From Candidatus Poribacteria bacterium (GTDB taxonomy: Bacteria; Poribacteria; WGA-4E; WGA-3G): 61,498 nt of DNA. The number at the start of each line of letters is the position of its first letter. Positions within the stretch are counted from its first letter, which is position 1. Below, in pieces: positions 17,185 to 25,148 of this stretch. A program made the position numbers and the translations under genes. A model generated the notes under the pieces. That model did no database searches. It was given only the letters and a program-made list of their open reading frames with translations, and was not told the DNA's origin. The DNA is taken from the NCBI GenBank assembly GCA_003635195.1, contig PYIY01000083.1, positions 1-61,498 of the forward strand, read 5' to 3'.

Positions 17185-18147
17185 CTACAACTCTATTGGA
17201 TCGTAAACCGCTGCGACAGATAACATCTCCAGCGGCACATCTAACAATTTTTCTGAAATTTGTGAAAAACCTTTGGATTCACTCCGTTTGCGTTCATACT
17301 GTTGGAGCGCGTGCTGTCCTGTGTTGATACCTCGCAACAACAGCAGGGCATATCTGCCCTCGGTTAGGACATCTCGACTCGGCAGACGTGCCCAGATTGC
17401 ACCTTGGGCAGGGAATTGCGCATAAGCCAGCAATTCCGAATCGATGCCTAAGGCAATATTCGGAACTGCATCCGAACTATCCTTACGGAATTTAGCGAAG
17501 ATATATCCATCTACCATCGGTTCATCCGTGAATTTCCAGACATCGGAGCCAGAGTCTACAGTAGGTGTCTCCGTTGTCCGCTCACTATTCATATTTCGGC
17601 GGATGCCGATCAGGTGTGCCATAGTCATATCCTGCTCGGTAGCAGGTGTTACGGCAGGTTGTGCGGTGACGGATGGCAAGCGTACGTGTTCTCCGTTATC
17701 GTGCAGCGAAACTTGTGTTAAAAAGAACGGTGCTGCAATCAACAGCGTCATCGCTAACGCGAGAACGTAGTACGGTAAAGCGTGTCGTTTTATGGAGATA
17801 AATCTGCTTGGACGGAAATGGTCTGTATATCGGTACATCTGTGTCAGCAGCTGCCATCCGAGACGCGTCGCGACTGCAGCAAACCGTTGATGCAGGGCAG
17901 TCGGCGCACTCTGTTCAATACGTTGCTGAAGTTGCGTTGTAAACTGAGCATAATAGGCATCGGACGCATCCGGTTCAACATAGAAATTTCTCAGGAGATG
18001 CCGCGTCTTTTTTACGTCAGCGACTTCTCGTTGACACGGTTGACAGGAACGGATGTGTGACGCGACAACCGCTGTCTGCCCTTCCGATAGCGTCCCATCT
18101 ATATAGTCAGAGGCAAGGCGTTCTATTTTGTGACACTTCGTTCTCAT
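17185..18147 (-). CDS. Anti-sigma factor, zinc-finger (zf-HC2) membrane protein
   Basis: I chose ATG 18147 (MRTKCHKIERL) because GGAGAA lies seven nt upstream; an in-frame ATG at 18165 adds six residues. The N-terminal zinc-binding anti-sigma domain has Cys near residue 5 and the HIRSCQPC motif (HxxxCxxC). A membrane segment is near residues 125-145 (YYVLALAMTLLIAAPFFLT). The ~170-residue C-terminal region beyond it has no recognised domain. The gene lies 134 bp downstream of an ECF sigma gene on the same strand, the classic sigma/anti-sigma order. It presumably holds the sigma factor inactive until an envelope signal arrives. Confidence 0.85.
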   Translation of the reverse strand: MRTKCHKIERLASDYIDGTLSEGQTAVVASHIRSCQPCQREVADVKKTRHLLRNFYVEPDASDAYYAQFTTQLQQRIEQSAPTALHQRFAAVATRLGWQLLTQMYRYTDHFRPSRFISIKRHALPYYVLALAMTLLIAAPFFLTQVSLHDNGEHVRLPSVTAQPAVTPATEQDMTMAHLIGIRRNMNSERTTETPTVDSGSDVWKFTDEPMVDGYIFAKFRKDSSDAVPNIALGIDSELLAYAQFPAQGAIWARLPSRDVLTEGRYALLLLRGINTGQHALQQYERKRSESKGFSQISEKLLDVPLEMLSVAAVYDPIEL

Positions 18148-18281
18148 TGATGTTCTCCACGACATTGCGTGCAGCTAATTAATTCAGGGCTTACACAAAT
18201 CTACCAGAGCAGGAAGCTGCGTAGGTTCTATAATTGGTGGTGGTGTTTGACCTTCAGTGGCATCCAACTAAAACCGTAGGG

Positions 18282-18866
18282 CTAAATCGCACTGGCTTCC
18301 ATGTAGGGTTTGAGTAGAGTTCGGAGTTTCTTGCGTGCGTAGTGCAACCGAGAACGGACGGTCCCTTCGGAGCAGTTAAGGATTGAAGCGATCTCCGCGT
18401 GCGTTAACCCCTCAAATTCATGAAGGATTACCACCATCCGATGCTTAAGCGACAAACTATTAACTGCCTCCGTGACGTATTGCCGGAGTTCTGCTTTCTC
18501 CGCTTGTGCATGCGGATCGTTGGCAAGCTCCACACGGTAGCGGGTGGACGCTTCGTATGCCGCTTCTGGTGTCGTCTCAATTGTGGATTCGCGCTGCCGT
18601 TCTCTACGTCTGACAAAGTTAAGTGCCTCGTTCACGGTTATCCGGTAAAGCCACGTTTCAAATGCGGCATCCCTCCGGAACGTGTGAATTGAGCGGTAAA
18701 CCTTAATAAAGGTCTCCTGCATCACGTCGTCAGCATCAGCGTGGTTCTTGGTAATCTGCACGGCGAGACGGTACACCATCCGTTTATATCTTTCCACCAA
18801 TGGGGCCAAGGCTGTCTCGTCGCCTTCACAGAGATCGGCAATGAGCAAAGCTTCCGTTCTATCCAC
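18282..18866 (-). CDS. ECF-type RNA polymerase sigma factor
   Basis: This 194-aa protein starts at GTG with a GAGGAGAA site. Region 2 is clear (YRLAVQITKNHADADDVMQE, then FETWLYRITVNEALN), followed by a charged linker. Region 4 is HRMVVILHEFEGLTHAEIAS, ending in the DNA-reading helix EGTVRSRLHYARKKL. The length is typical of SigE/RpoE-like group IV factors. The next gene downstream is a zinc-finger anti-sigma factor. A GAAC / GTCTAA-type promoter lies 40-70 nt upstream and suggests autoregulation. Confidence 0.95.
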   Translation of the reverse strand: MDRTEALLIADLCEGDETALAPLVERYKRMVYRLAVQITKNHADADDVMQETFIKVYRSIHTFRRDAAFETWLYRITVNEALNFVRRRERQRESTIETTPEAAYEASTRYRVELANDPHAQAEKAELRQYVTEAVNSLSLKHRMVVILHEFEGLTHAEIASILNCSEGTVRSRLHYARKKLRTLLKPYMEASAI

Positions 18867-18902
18867 CGAACTTTCTCCTCAAGATTTCTAACTGATTCAT
18901 GA

Positions 18903-18932
18903 GTTAGACAACACTTTTTCAAAAACCGTTCA
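18903..18932 (-). promoter_or_regulatory. Possible ECF-type autoregulatory promoter
   Basis: On the minus strand TGAAC (18928-18932) and GTCTAAC (18903-18909) are separated by about 18 nt, with a T/A-rich spacer. This matches the AAC ... GTC pattern of ECF promoters and sits about 40 nt upstream of the sigma gene. Confidence 0.45.
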
Positions 18933-18941
18933 AAAAATTTT

Positions 18942-19065
18942 GGTTCTCAGTTCTCAGTTCTCGGTTTTCAGTATATTTTGACAAAATTTTTAACTGCATT
19001 ATAGCATTAATGCAGAAATTGTGTAAAGAAAAATATGGCGATCAGCCGTCAGCTGACAGCCATTT
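18942..19065. repeat. Spacer repeat fragments
   Basis: TTCTCAGTTCTCAGTTCTCG words lie at about 18943-18968, and CAGCCGTCAGCTGACAGCC, itself a small palindrome, at about 19043-19061. Confidence 0.5.
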
Positions 19066-19067
19066 CA

Positions 19068-19105
19068 CAAAAAAAGGACAGCGCATTAAAAATACGCTGC
19101 CCTTG
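19068..19105 (-). terminator. Intrinsic terminator of the Ig-like lipoprotein gene
   Basis: On the minus strand AAGGGCAGCG pairs with CGCTGTCCTT around an 11-nt loop, followed by a T-run, 22 bp after the stop codon. Confidence 0.85.
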
Positions 19106-19126
19106 TTAATCGAAATAGCCTCGATT

Positions 19127-19783
19127 TTACTCTTTACCCTTAGTTGTAAAGGTTACACTAACTTCAGTTTCGTTACCCGCAGCGTCAGCGACTTTACCTT
19201 TGATAACATAGGTAGTCTCGTTGCCGATCTCTTTGCCTGCGACGGGATCGAGTGTGCCTTTGGTACCTTCAACTTTGCCGATCCAACCCACATCATCGCC
19301 AGCTTCAGTCTGCAGCGCGATGTTACCAGAGACATCTTCACTGAATGTGACCTCGATGCCGTCTTCATTGAGAGGTGCAGGATCAACATCTTCGGCACCG
19401 TCTTTGACGGTTCCGCCAGTGACTTCAGGAGCCGTGTTATCCGCGGCCTTAACAGTGTAGCTCAGGGTAGTGCTACCGTCGCCATTGGTCCAACTAATGT
19501 TGAGCGTGAGAGCACCCTCTGGGAAGGGCCCAGCGACTATTCGCGTCTTACCGCTACCTGTAGCAGCTGCACCGTTGGCTGTTACATCGCCGGGGTCGCT
19601 GCTAAAGGTAAGTGTGATTTGAGCATTCGCGGCGATCTCCGAGCCACCTGCCGGGTTTGCCGATGAGAATTCAGCTGCAGCTGCTTCTTCTGTGTCATCC
19701 TCACCGCCACCGCAACCGACCATGAGCGACAGAGCAAACAGGGCTGCCAATACTAAAGCGAAGGTTCTAAACATTTTTGCCAT
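19127..19783 (-). CDS. Secreted lipoprotein with Ig-like (SbsA/Big_5-type) domains
   Basis: I chose ATG 19783 (MAKMFRTFALVL) because AAGGAG lies just upstream; an earlier ATG at 19822 lacks one and disturbs the signal. The ~218-aa product has a lipobox (MVGC) followed by a Gly/Asp/Glu/Ala linker. Two Ig-like beta-sandwich units follow: the first runs from SSANPAGGSEI to the SYTVKAAD strand, the second from the DNTAPEV linker through IEVTFSEDVSG to VTFTTKGK. Such domains occur in surface adhesion or S-layer-associated proteins. The gene stands alone between a terminator and a strong promoter with an unusually long structured leader. Confidence 0.85.
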   Translation of the reverse strand: MAKMFRTFALVLAALFALSLMVGCGGGEDDTEEAAAAEFSSANPAGGSEIAANAQITLTFSSDPGDVTANGAAATGSGKTRIVAGPFPEGALTLNISWTNGDGSTTLSYTVKAADNTAPEVTGGTVKDGAEDVDPAPLNEDGIEVTFSEDVSGNIALQTEAGDDVGWIGKVEGTKGTLDPVAGKEIGNETTYVIKGKVADAAGNETEVSVTFTTKGKE

Positions 19784-20176
19784 TAGAGTTAACTCCTTAA
19801 ATTGTAAGTTTATCAAAATCACCCTTCGGATAGGGTGTCCTAAAACTTTCGGTCCTTTCCCACAAACACTTACGAGACTGCGTTCTTGGGAAATTCTTGG
19901 TTCCGCTTTCGGTGTTGATTGTACAATTCAACACCGCCTGGAACCCACGATCATATTCTCGTTAAGTCGAGTAACGTAGGGCTATTTCGTTTGTTGTTCT
20001 CACCGCAGTGCGTCAAGAACAAACCGACACGTTGAGAACAGAATTTCACGAGGACAGCTAACTGTAAGAAGATTCCCATTGGAACGTTAAACGCCTCGCC
20101 CGAAAGTCAATATCTAAACGAGTACCTTAAAGTTTAGCAAAAATTGCAAACTTTGTAAAGGTAAAATACGGATTTT
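19784..20176 (-). promoter_or_regulatory. Long structured 5' leader (candidate regulatory RNA)
   Basis: From the consensus promoter at 20183-20211 the transcript would carry about 390 nt before the lipoprotein start. On the minus strand it contains GTTCTCA ... TGAGAAC (32-nt gap), an overlapping alternative stem GTTTGTTCT/AGAACAACAAAC, and GGTTCC ... GGAACC enclosing a GGTGTTGA/TCAACACC hairpin. It also contains TTTCCC ... GGGAAA and, next to the ribosome-binding site, CACCCT-ATCCGA-AGGGTG. No tRNA-like, RNase P or tmRNA signature was found. Confidence 0.5.
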
Positions 20177-20182
20177 TCCGAA

Positions 20183-20211
20183 ATTATACTAAAATTAGTC
20201 TCTTTTGTCAA
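20183..20211 (-). promoter_or_regulatory. Perfect-consensus sigma70 promoter
   Basis: Minus strand: TTGACA, exactly 17 nt, TATAAT. It drives the leader and the Ig-like lipoprotein gene. Confidence 0.85.
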
Positions 20212-20234
20212 GAGAAAACTTCATTATTACGCAA

Positions 20235-20262
20235 ATTTTACCTTAAATCTAAACGTTGTCAA
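20235..20262 (-). promoter_or_regulatory. Second upstream sigma70-type promoter
   Basis: Minus strand: TTGACA, 16 nt, TAAAAT, about 52 bp upstream of the perfect-consensus promoter and in the same direction. Confidence 0.6.
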
Positions 20263-20350
20263 TTAAAAAAAGATACGCGCCTATAACAATCAAGCTTTAA
20301 GGACGTATATAAGTATACCACAAATCCTGAAAAAAAGCAATAAATTTTTA

Positions 20351-20475
20351 AATGGCTGTCGGCTGTCAGCCATTAGCAATCAGTTACCTTGTTGCGGCTT
20401 TATGATGTCTTGTAGCAGCCACAAAAAATCTTGATGCCACAAGAAACTTGCTGACTGCTGACCGCTGATTGCTAC
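20351..20475. repeat. Spacer repeat copy with GTGG/CCAC-type core
   Basis: GGCTGTCGGCTGTCAGCC and AATCAGT words lie left, GACTGCTGACCGCTGATTGC right. Between them are CTTGTAGCAGCCACAA and GATGCCACAAGAA, variants of the shared core. It lies just past the dprA stop. Confidence 0.6.
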
Positions 20476-21434
20476 TCCGCTTCAAACAGCCCCATCTGTT
20501 CACTCGCAGCACCACTCGCGTACGTCTCAAGGCGTTCCGGGTGTGTCAGCACATCTACGACCTTATCAACCTCAGTCGATGCAAACGGAAACGCGCCCGT
20601 CCTGATGAGTTCTCGGGGTCCCTCGCTCAAGGAATGCTGTGTATCCCACCGACACGCCAGCACCGCTCTATCCTGACGCTGGGCATACCGCGCCGTATGC
20701 ATCGCACCACCCGTTTTTGGTGCCTCGACGACGATTGTCGCCATAGAAAGCCCGCTAATAATACGGTTCCGTTGAATCAGATTACCCGGTGACGGTGTTG
20801 ACGGAAACGGGTGTTCCGAAAATAGGCAACCGTGCTCATAGACCTTCACCGCGAGTGGATTGTTCCGCGCCGGATAGATCGCTGACAAATCTGTACCGAT
20901 AACCCCAACTGTTTTTCCCATCCCCGCAAGCGCGCCGGAATGCGCATACGTATCAATACCAGCAGCAAGGCCACTGACAACCGTAAACCCAGCCAGTACC
21001 AGCTGCGTCGCAAGTGAAAGCGTCAACTGGATCCCTTCTATACTTGGTTCCTTGCTCCCTACAATCGCCACGCACTGTTCATTGAGTTCGGTTAATGTGC
21101 CGACACTGCACAAAATTCCCGGCGCGTCCGGAAGGGGCTTTAGTTGTGACGGGTAGGCGGCATCTTCAAGACACATCACTCGGACCTCTTGATCTCTGAG
21201 GGCATTGAGTCTTTCACGAAACGTTGGGAAATTACCTGATACCGTGAGTATCCGTGAGGCGAGTACTGGGTTAAAGGAAGGCAACCGCGCAATTTCTGGA
21301 AGTTCTGCTTCAAAGATCGCCTGCGCGCTCCCGAAACGTGCGATTAACCGTCTAATCCGCACGCTGCCAAGTCCTTCGACTGAGGCGAGGGCTAACCAGT
21401 ATTCGAGAGGCGTTTTTTCTTCTGAGTCGGTCAT
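20472..21434 (-). CDS. dprA: DNA-processing protein DprA/Smf
   Basis: DprA loads RecA on incoming single-stranded DNA during transformation. The N terminus is a helix-hairpin-helix-like region (VEGLGSVRIRRLIARFG). The Rossmann core follows with VAIVGSKEPS, SGLAAGIDTYAHSGAL, TVGVIGTDLSAIYPARN, the basic ssDNA patch QRNRIISGLS and VVEAPKTGGAMHTARYA. I prefer the ATG at 21434 (MTDSEEK), which starts just before the first domain; an in-frame ATG at 21467 also exists, and neither has a clear ribosome-binding site. The ~320-aa product ends soon after the Rossmann fold and lacks an obvious C-terminal winged helix. Confidence 0.93.
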   Translation of the reverse strand: MTDSEEKTPLEYWLALASVEGLGSVRIRRLIARFGSAQAIFEAELPEIARLPSFNPVLASRILTVSGNFPTFRERLNALRDQEVRVMCLEDAAYPSQLKPLPDAPGILCSVGTLTELNEQCVAIVGSKEPSIEGIQLTLSLATQLVLAGFTVVSGLAAGIDTYAHSGALAGMGKTVGVIGTDLSAIYPARNNPLAVKVYEHGCLFSEHPFPSTPSPGNLIQRNRIISGLSMATIVVEAPKTGGAMHTARYAQRQDRAVLACRWDTQHSLSEGPRELIRTGAFPFASTEVDKVVDVLTHPERLETYASGAASEQMGLFEAE

Positions 21435-21496
21435 ATTAAATATTAAGGTATATAAGCGATGGTACATGAACTAAAAGTGAGTGAGATACTTGATAA

Positions 21497-21525
21497 AGTA
21501 TAACACAAACGCGGGTAGATGTCAA
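21497..21525 (-). promoter_or_regulatory. sigma70 promoter for dprA
   Basis: Minus strand: TTGACA, 17 nt, TATACT. The expected start of transcription is near 21490. Confidence 0.75.
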
Positions 21526-21528
21526 GTT

Positions 21529-21602
21529 GGTTGTCAGCCATCAGTATGTTGTCCATTTTCTTTGCTGACAGTTTCCGATGGAAACTGATAACTGATGGCA
21601 AA
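21529..21602. repeat. Spacer repeat copy
   Basis: TGTCAGCCATCAG at the left and GAAACTGATAACTGATGGC at the right, with TTTCCGATGGAAA as an internal palindrome. It lies in the divergent dprA-livG spacer. Confidence 0.55.
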
Positions 21603-21609
21603 AAACCAA

Positions 21610-21639
21610 TTGACTTGCCCCTTTTAATTAAGGTATACT
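21610..21639 (+). promoter_or_regulatory. sigma70 promoter for livG
   Basis: TTGACT, 18 nt and TATACT lie about 33 nt before the livG start, followed by an AGGAG ribosome-binding site at about 21661. Confidence 0.7.
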
Positions 21640-21671
21640 TTAAAAAGCAGCCTTTAGATGAGGAGACAGAA

Positions 21672-22451
21672 ATGGCGAACACTACGATACGCCTACTCTC
21701 GACAAACGAGCTCAGCCGACATTATGGCGGGGTCATCGCATTGTCTGGGGTGACGATGGCGGTGCACCCCGGACAAATTTTCAGCCTAATCGGACCCAAC
21801 GGTGCCGGGAAAACGACGCTCTTTAACTGCGTCACTGGATTGGATAAGCCAACGCTCGGAAGCGTCGAATTCTTAGGCGAACCCATCACTGGATTCCGAC
21901 CCGATGAGGTCACAGCACTCGGTGTTAGTAGAACTTTCCAGAATATACGACTTTTTGCTGAGCTGACTGTCCTTGATAATGTCAAGATCGGTCGACACCC
22001 GCGCACGAAAAGCACATTCATCGGAGCAGTCTTCCACACTAAAGCGCAGAAAAGTGAAGAAGAAGCCATCGCCGCACGCGCACACGAGATGCTGGAATTC
22101 GTCGGATTAGACAACCTCAGCGACCAGACCGCTGGCAACCTCTCTTACGGGGATCAGCGACGCGTTGAGATCGCCAGAGCCTTGGCGACTGAACCCAGAC
22201 TCCTACTCCTTGACGAACCCGCCGCCGGAATGAACCCGCAGGAGACACAAGAACTCATTGATCTTATCTATGCCATACGCGAACAAGGTGTCACAGTACT
22301 CCTCATTGAACACGATGTGAAACTGGTGATGCAAATCTCCGATTGGGTCACAGTCCTTGACCACGGCGAAAAAATCAGTGAAGGTGAACCAGCAGATGTG
22401 CAAAACGATGAACGCGTCATTGAGGCGTATTTAGGAACAGCGGAGGAATAG
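21672..22451 (+). CDS. livG: Branched-chain amino-acid ABC transporter ATPase LivG-type
   Basis: I chose ATG 21672 because AGGAG lies about seven nt upstream; an upstream in-frame ATG at 21519 lies before the promoter. The 259-aa ATPase has Walker A GPNGAGKTT, Q-loop region TFQNIRLFAELTVLDNV, signature LSYGDQRR, Walker B LLLLDEPAAGMN and H-loop LLIEHD. The LivG-type insertion after the Q-loop (IGRHPRTKSTF) and the PAAGMN wording point to the HAAT family that imports leucine, isoleucine, valine or similar solutes. LivF follows 173 bp downstream. No permease or binding-protein gene is in the window. Confidence 0.92.
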   Translation: MANTTIRLLSTNELSRHYGGVIALSGVTMAVHPGQIFSLIGPNGAGKTTLFNCVTGLDKPTLGSVEFLGEPITGFRPDEVTALGVSRTFQNIRLFAELTVLDNVKIGRHPRTKSTFIGAVFHTKAQKSEEEAIAARAHEMLEFVGLDNLSDQTAGNLSYGDQRRVEIARALATEPRLLLLDEPAAGMNPQETQELIDLIYAIREQGVTVLLIEHDVKLVMQISDWVTVLDHGEKISEGEPADVQNDERVIEAYLGTAEE

Positions 22452-22621
22452 TTAACGGTTATCAGTTGTCAGTTATCAGTTACAAGAGGTTTTTGGTAAT
22501 CCTAAGGTTCCTCTTTCTGACCACTGAAAGATTTTTCGCAGAAAAAATCGCACTGATAACTGAAAACTACTGACCACTGAAAGATTTTTCGCAGAAAAAT
22601 CGCACTAACAACTGAAAACTA
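22452..22621. repeat. Spacer repeat with a tandem 52-53-bp duplication
   Basis: After a TTATCAGTTGTCAGTTATC block, a 53-bp unit (22517-22569) is repeated almost exactly at 22570-22621. Each unit starts CTGACCACTGAAAGATTTTT, forms a GATTTTT-CGCA-GAAAAATC-type hairpin, and ends with ACTGAAAACTA. Confidence 0.75.
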
Positions 22622-22624
22622 ATT

Positions 22625-23329
22625 ATGCTTGAACTCAGAGACATTCACACCTACTACGGCAACATCCGAGCTGTACGCGGCATCTCCATCACCGTCAACA
22701 GCGGTGAGATGGTCTGCCTCATTGGTGCAAACGGTGCCGGAAAATCAACAACGCTGATGACGACTTCCGGTATCCATACACCTGTTGAAGGCAGTGTTCA
22801 TTTCGAGGACCGAGACATCACACACACCTCCGCAGAAGAGCGGGTCTCACTCGGCATCTCTCAAGTGCCAGAAGGACGGCTCATCTTCCCGGATATGACC
22901 GTCCTTGAAAACATTGAACTCGGTGCCTACTCGCGAAATGATACGCAGGGCATCAAAGCCGATATCGACAAAATCTTCCAATTCTTTCCTGTCCTCCAGG
23001 AACGACAAAAACAGCGCGGCGGTAGCCTTAGCGGCGGTGAACAACAGATGTTGGCAATCGGACGTGCGCTCATGTCGCAGCCACGCCTGCTCCTGCTCGA
23101 CGAACCCTCCTTAGGGCTTGCCCCCCTCATCGTTAAACAGATTTTTGAGATCATACAGCAGATCAACGCCGACGGCACAACGATTCTCCTCGTCGAACAG
23201 AACGCGCAAATCGCGTTGCAAGTGACCGATAGAGGTTACGTTATGGAGACCGGCGAAATCACAATTGAAGGCACCTCTGCCGACCTGTTAGCCGATGAAC
23301 GCGTACGACAGGCTTACCTCGGAGAATAA
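22625..23329 (+). CDS. livF: Branched-chain amino-acid ABC transporter ATPase LivF-type
   Basis: This 234-aa ATPase has Walker A GANGAGKSTT, Q-loop SQVPEGRLIFPDMTVLENI, signature LSGGEQQM, Walker B LLLLDEPSLGLAP and H-loop LVEQN. The VPEGRxxFPxMTVxENL wording is typical of LivF. It pairs with LivG upstream to energise one importer. The ribosome-binding site is weak because the start follows a repeat element directly. lgt begins five bp after its stop, so the two are cotranscribed. Confidence 0.93.
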   Translation: MLELRDIHTYYGNIRAVRGISITVNSGEMVCLIGANGAGKSTTLMTTSGIHTPVEGSVHFEDRDITHTSAEERVSLGISQVPEGRLIFPDMTVLENIELGAYSRNDTQGIKADIDKIFQFFPVLQERQKQRGGSLSGGEQQMLAIGRALMSQPRLLLLDEPSLGLAPLIVKQIFEIIQQINADGTTILLVEQNAQIALQVTDRGYVMETGEITIEGTSADLLADERVRQAYLGE

Positions 23330-23334
23330 TAGCC

Positions 23335-24174
23335 ATGTATCCAACGATCATTGATTTTGGTCACGTCGGCAATTTTGGTCCCATCGGCATCCATAGTTAC
23401 GGGCTGATGTTAGCGACTGCCTTTATTACCTCTACTTTCGTGATCCAACACGAACTGAAACGGCGCGGGTTTGTTTCAGATGTCGCAGGGACTATCGCCA
23501 TCGCAGCGGCTGCCGGTGGGATTGTCGGCGCGAAAATCTATGCAGCACTCTTAGATGGCGAGTTCACACTTGAAGAACTTTTCTCTACGAGCGGGTTGGT
23601 CTGGTACGGCGGCTTCATCGGCGGCTGTCTCGGTGTCTACATTGTCGTCCACCTTTCACCGAACCCGACACTCGCTACGATTGATATTATCGGTCCCACG
23701 CTCCTTCTCGGCTACGGGATTGGTCGCATCGGTTGTCTCTTGGCTGGCGATGGCGACTACGGACCACCATCCGATCTCCCTTGGGCGATGGCGTTCCCGA
23801 ACGGCACTGTCCCGACCGATGTCCCCGTCCATCCGACACCTATCTATGAGACGCTTGTATCCTTCACATTTTTCGGAATCCTCTGGTCGCAGCGCCGTAA
23901 GTTGGAGGACATCCCCGGCGTATTGTTCGGTGCGAGTCTAATCTTGTTAGGTGTGGAGCGATTTTTTATGGAATTCTGGCGAACCACGCCACGCGTGTGG
24001 GGATGGATGACGGGGGCGCAGCTTTTCAGTATTGTCGCATTCATCGTCGGCATCGTTTTGATTTTCTGGGCGCGTTCCCGTCCGCCTATTGAAGCCGCCG
24101 CGGCAGTCGTTGAGACGGAAGTGGAACCCACAAAACAGGCATCGCCACCCCGCAAACGCCGCAGAAGACGGTAG
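23335..24174 (+). CDS. lgt: Prolipoprotein diacylglyceryl transferase
   Basis: Lgt attaches diacylglycerol from phosphatidylglycerol to the lipobox Cys of prolipoproteins in the inner membrane. The 279-aa product has about seven membrane segments. The family motifs are visible: IHSYGLMLA near the N terminus, the GRIGC block (usually GRxGNF), WAMAFPN, HPTPIYE and a late ERFFMEFWR. Replacement of Asn-Phe by Cys-Leu in the signature is a divergence, but the essential Arg stays. The C terminus is a basic Arg-rich tail. It follows livF by five bp. Several lipoprotein substrates are encoded in this window. Confidence 0.93.
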   Translation: MYPTIIDFGHVGNFGPIGIHSYGLMLATAFITSTFVIQHELKRRGFVSDVAGTIAIAAAAGGIVGAKIYAALLDGEFTLEELFSTSGLVWYGGFIGGCLGVYIVVHLSPNPTLATIDIIGPTLLLGYGIGRIGCLLAGDGDYGPPSDLPWAMAFPNGTVPTDVPVHPTPIYETLVSFTFFGILWSQRRKLEDIPGVLFGASLILLGVERFFMEFWRTTPRVWGWMTGAQLFSIVAFIVGIVLIFWARSRPPIEAAAAVVETEVEPTKQASPPRKRRRRR

Positions 24175-24352
24175 TTATCAGTTATCGGTTATCAGTTTTC
24201 AGTTAAGAGTCATCTTGTGGCAGTTAAGGTTACTGTTCAAGCAACAGCAGCCTCTTTAACTCTCACTGTGAGGCAAACTGATAACTGAAAGATTTTTCAT
24301 GCCTCGCAGTGAGAGAAAATCGTACTGAAAACTGGTAACTGAAAACTATATA
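24175..24352. repeat. Full-length spacer repeat copy
   Basis: One of the most complete copies. TTATCAGTTATCGGTTATCA opens it, the core has CTTGTGGCAG and GCAACAGCAGCC, then come CTCTCACTGTGAGGC and the reverse module GCCTCGCAGTGAGAG inside a GATTTTT/AAAATC stem. It closes with ACTGAAAACT words. The 44 nt at 24284-24327 are identical to 44041-44084. Confidence 0.75.
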
Positions 24353-24381
24353 CCTTAATATAAAGGAATCCTGAAGAAAAC

Positions 24382-25122
24382 GTGCAAACAAAACGGATCT
24401 GCCTCTGGTCGGGACCTCGGAACGTCTCCACTGCCCTCATGTATGCCTTTGGACAACGCAGCGATACGCAGGTCATTGACGAACCGCTCTACGCACACTA
24501 TCTCCACACAAAATACGGGGCAGATGCTGCCGATAGCACACATCCGGCGACCACTGAAGTCCTTGCATCAATGGCAACAGACGCAACGGAAGTCATCCGT
24601 GATGTCATCCTCGGTCCCTGCGACAAGCCCGTGCTGTTCATGAAACAGATGGCACATCACCTCATTGAGATCGACCTCGGCTTCCTACAACAGACGGTCA
24701 ACATTTTTCTGATTCGTGACCCGAAGGAGATGCTTCCATCGCTGGCGAAGGTTATTGGTGCCCCGACGCTCGCTGATACGGGGCTTAAGGTACAACATGA
24801 CCTACTCATGGCGTTACGTGCTGCAGGACAATCGCCACCGGTTCTTGATGCGCGGTTGCTCTTATCGGATCCGCGTAGTGTCTTGTGCCAACTCTGCGAA
24901 CGGCTCGGTCTGTGCTTTGAAGCGTCAATGTTGTCGTGGAAAGTAGGTGGTAATCCTGCAGACGGGGTATGGGCACCGTATTGGTATGGCAACGTGCATC
25001 GGAGTACCGGGTTCGCACCCTACCGTCCGAAATCGGAGCCGTTTCCAGCGGAATTAGAAGATGTGTTAGCGGCGTGTTCAGCACATTATGAAGCCCTCCG
25101 CCGGGATGCGATTATGCCGTAA
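24382..25122 (+). CDS. Sulfotransferase-like (PAPS-binding fold) protein
   Basis: This 246-aa protein starts at GTG. The N terminus ICLWSGPRNVSTALMYAF is a P-loop-like 5'-phosphosulfate-binding motif with the SGPRNVST wording of a sulfotransferase-like family. DEPLYAHYL follows, and FLIRDPKEMLPS at about residue 110 resembles the 3'-phosphate-binding motif (Arg ... Ser). No signal peptide or membrane segment is present, so it is probably cytoplasmic. The acceptor is unknown, and homologues of this subgroup have not been assigned a clear substrate to my knowledge. It ends 27 bp before the convergent UPF0182 gene. Confidence 0.7.
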   Translation: MQTKRICLWSGPRNVSTALMYAFGQRSDTQVIDEPLYAHYLHTKYGADAADSTHPATTEVLASMATDATEVIRDVILGPCDKPVLFMKQMAHHLIEIDLGFLQQTVNIFLIRDPKEMLPSLAKVIGAPTLADTGLKVQHDLLMALRAAGQSPPVLDARLLLSDPRSVLCQLCERLGLCFEASMLSWKVGGNPADGVWAPYWYGNVHRSTGFAPYRPKSEPFPAELEDVLAACSAHYEALRRDAIMP

Positions 25123-25148
25123 ATCGGTTTTCAGAATCAGGATCGCTC

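Noticed and set aside
19010..19666. Plus-strand open frame of 218 codons
   Set aside because: It is antisense to the Ig-like lipoprotein gene, which has a signal peptide, ribosome-binding site, promoter and terminator.
19784..20176. tmRNA, RNase P RNA, SRP RNA or a c-di-GMP riboswitch in the long leader
   Set aside because: None of the invariant sequence blocks of these classes was found, so only a generic structured leader is claimed.
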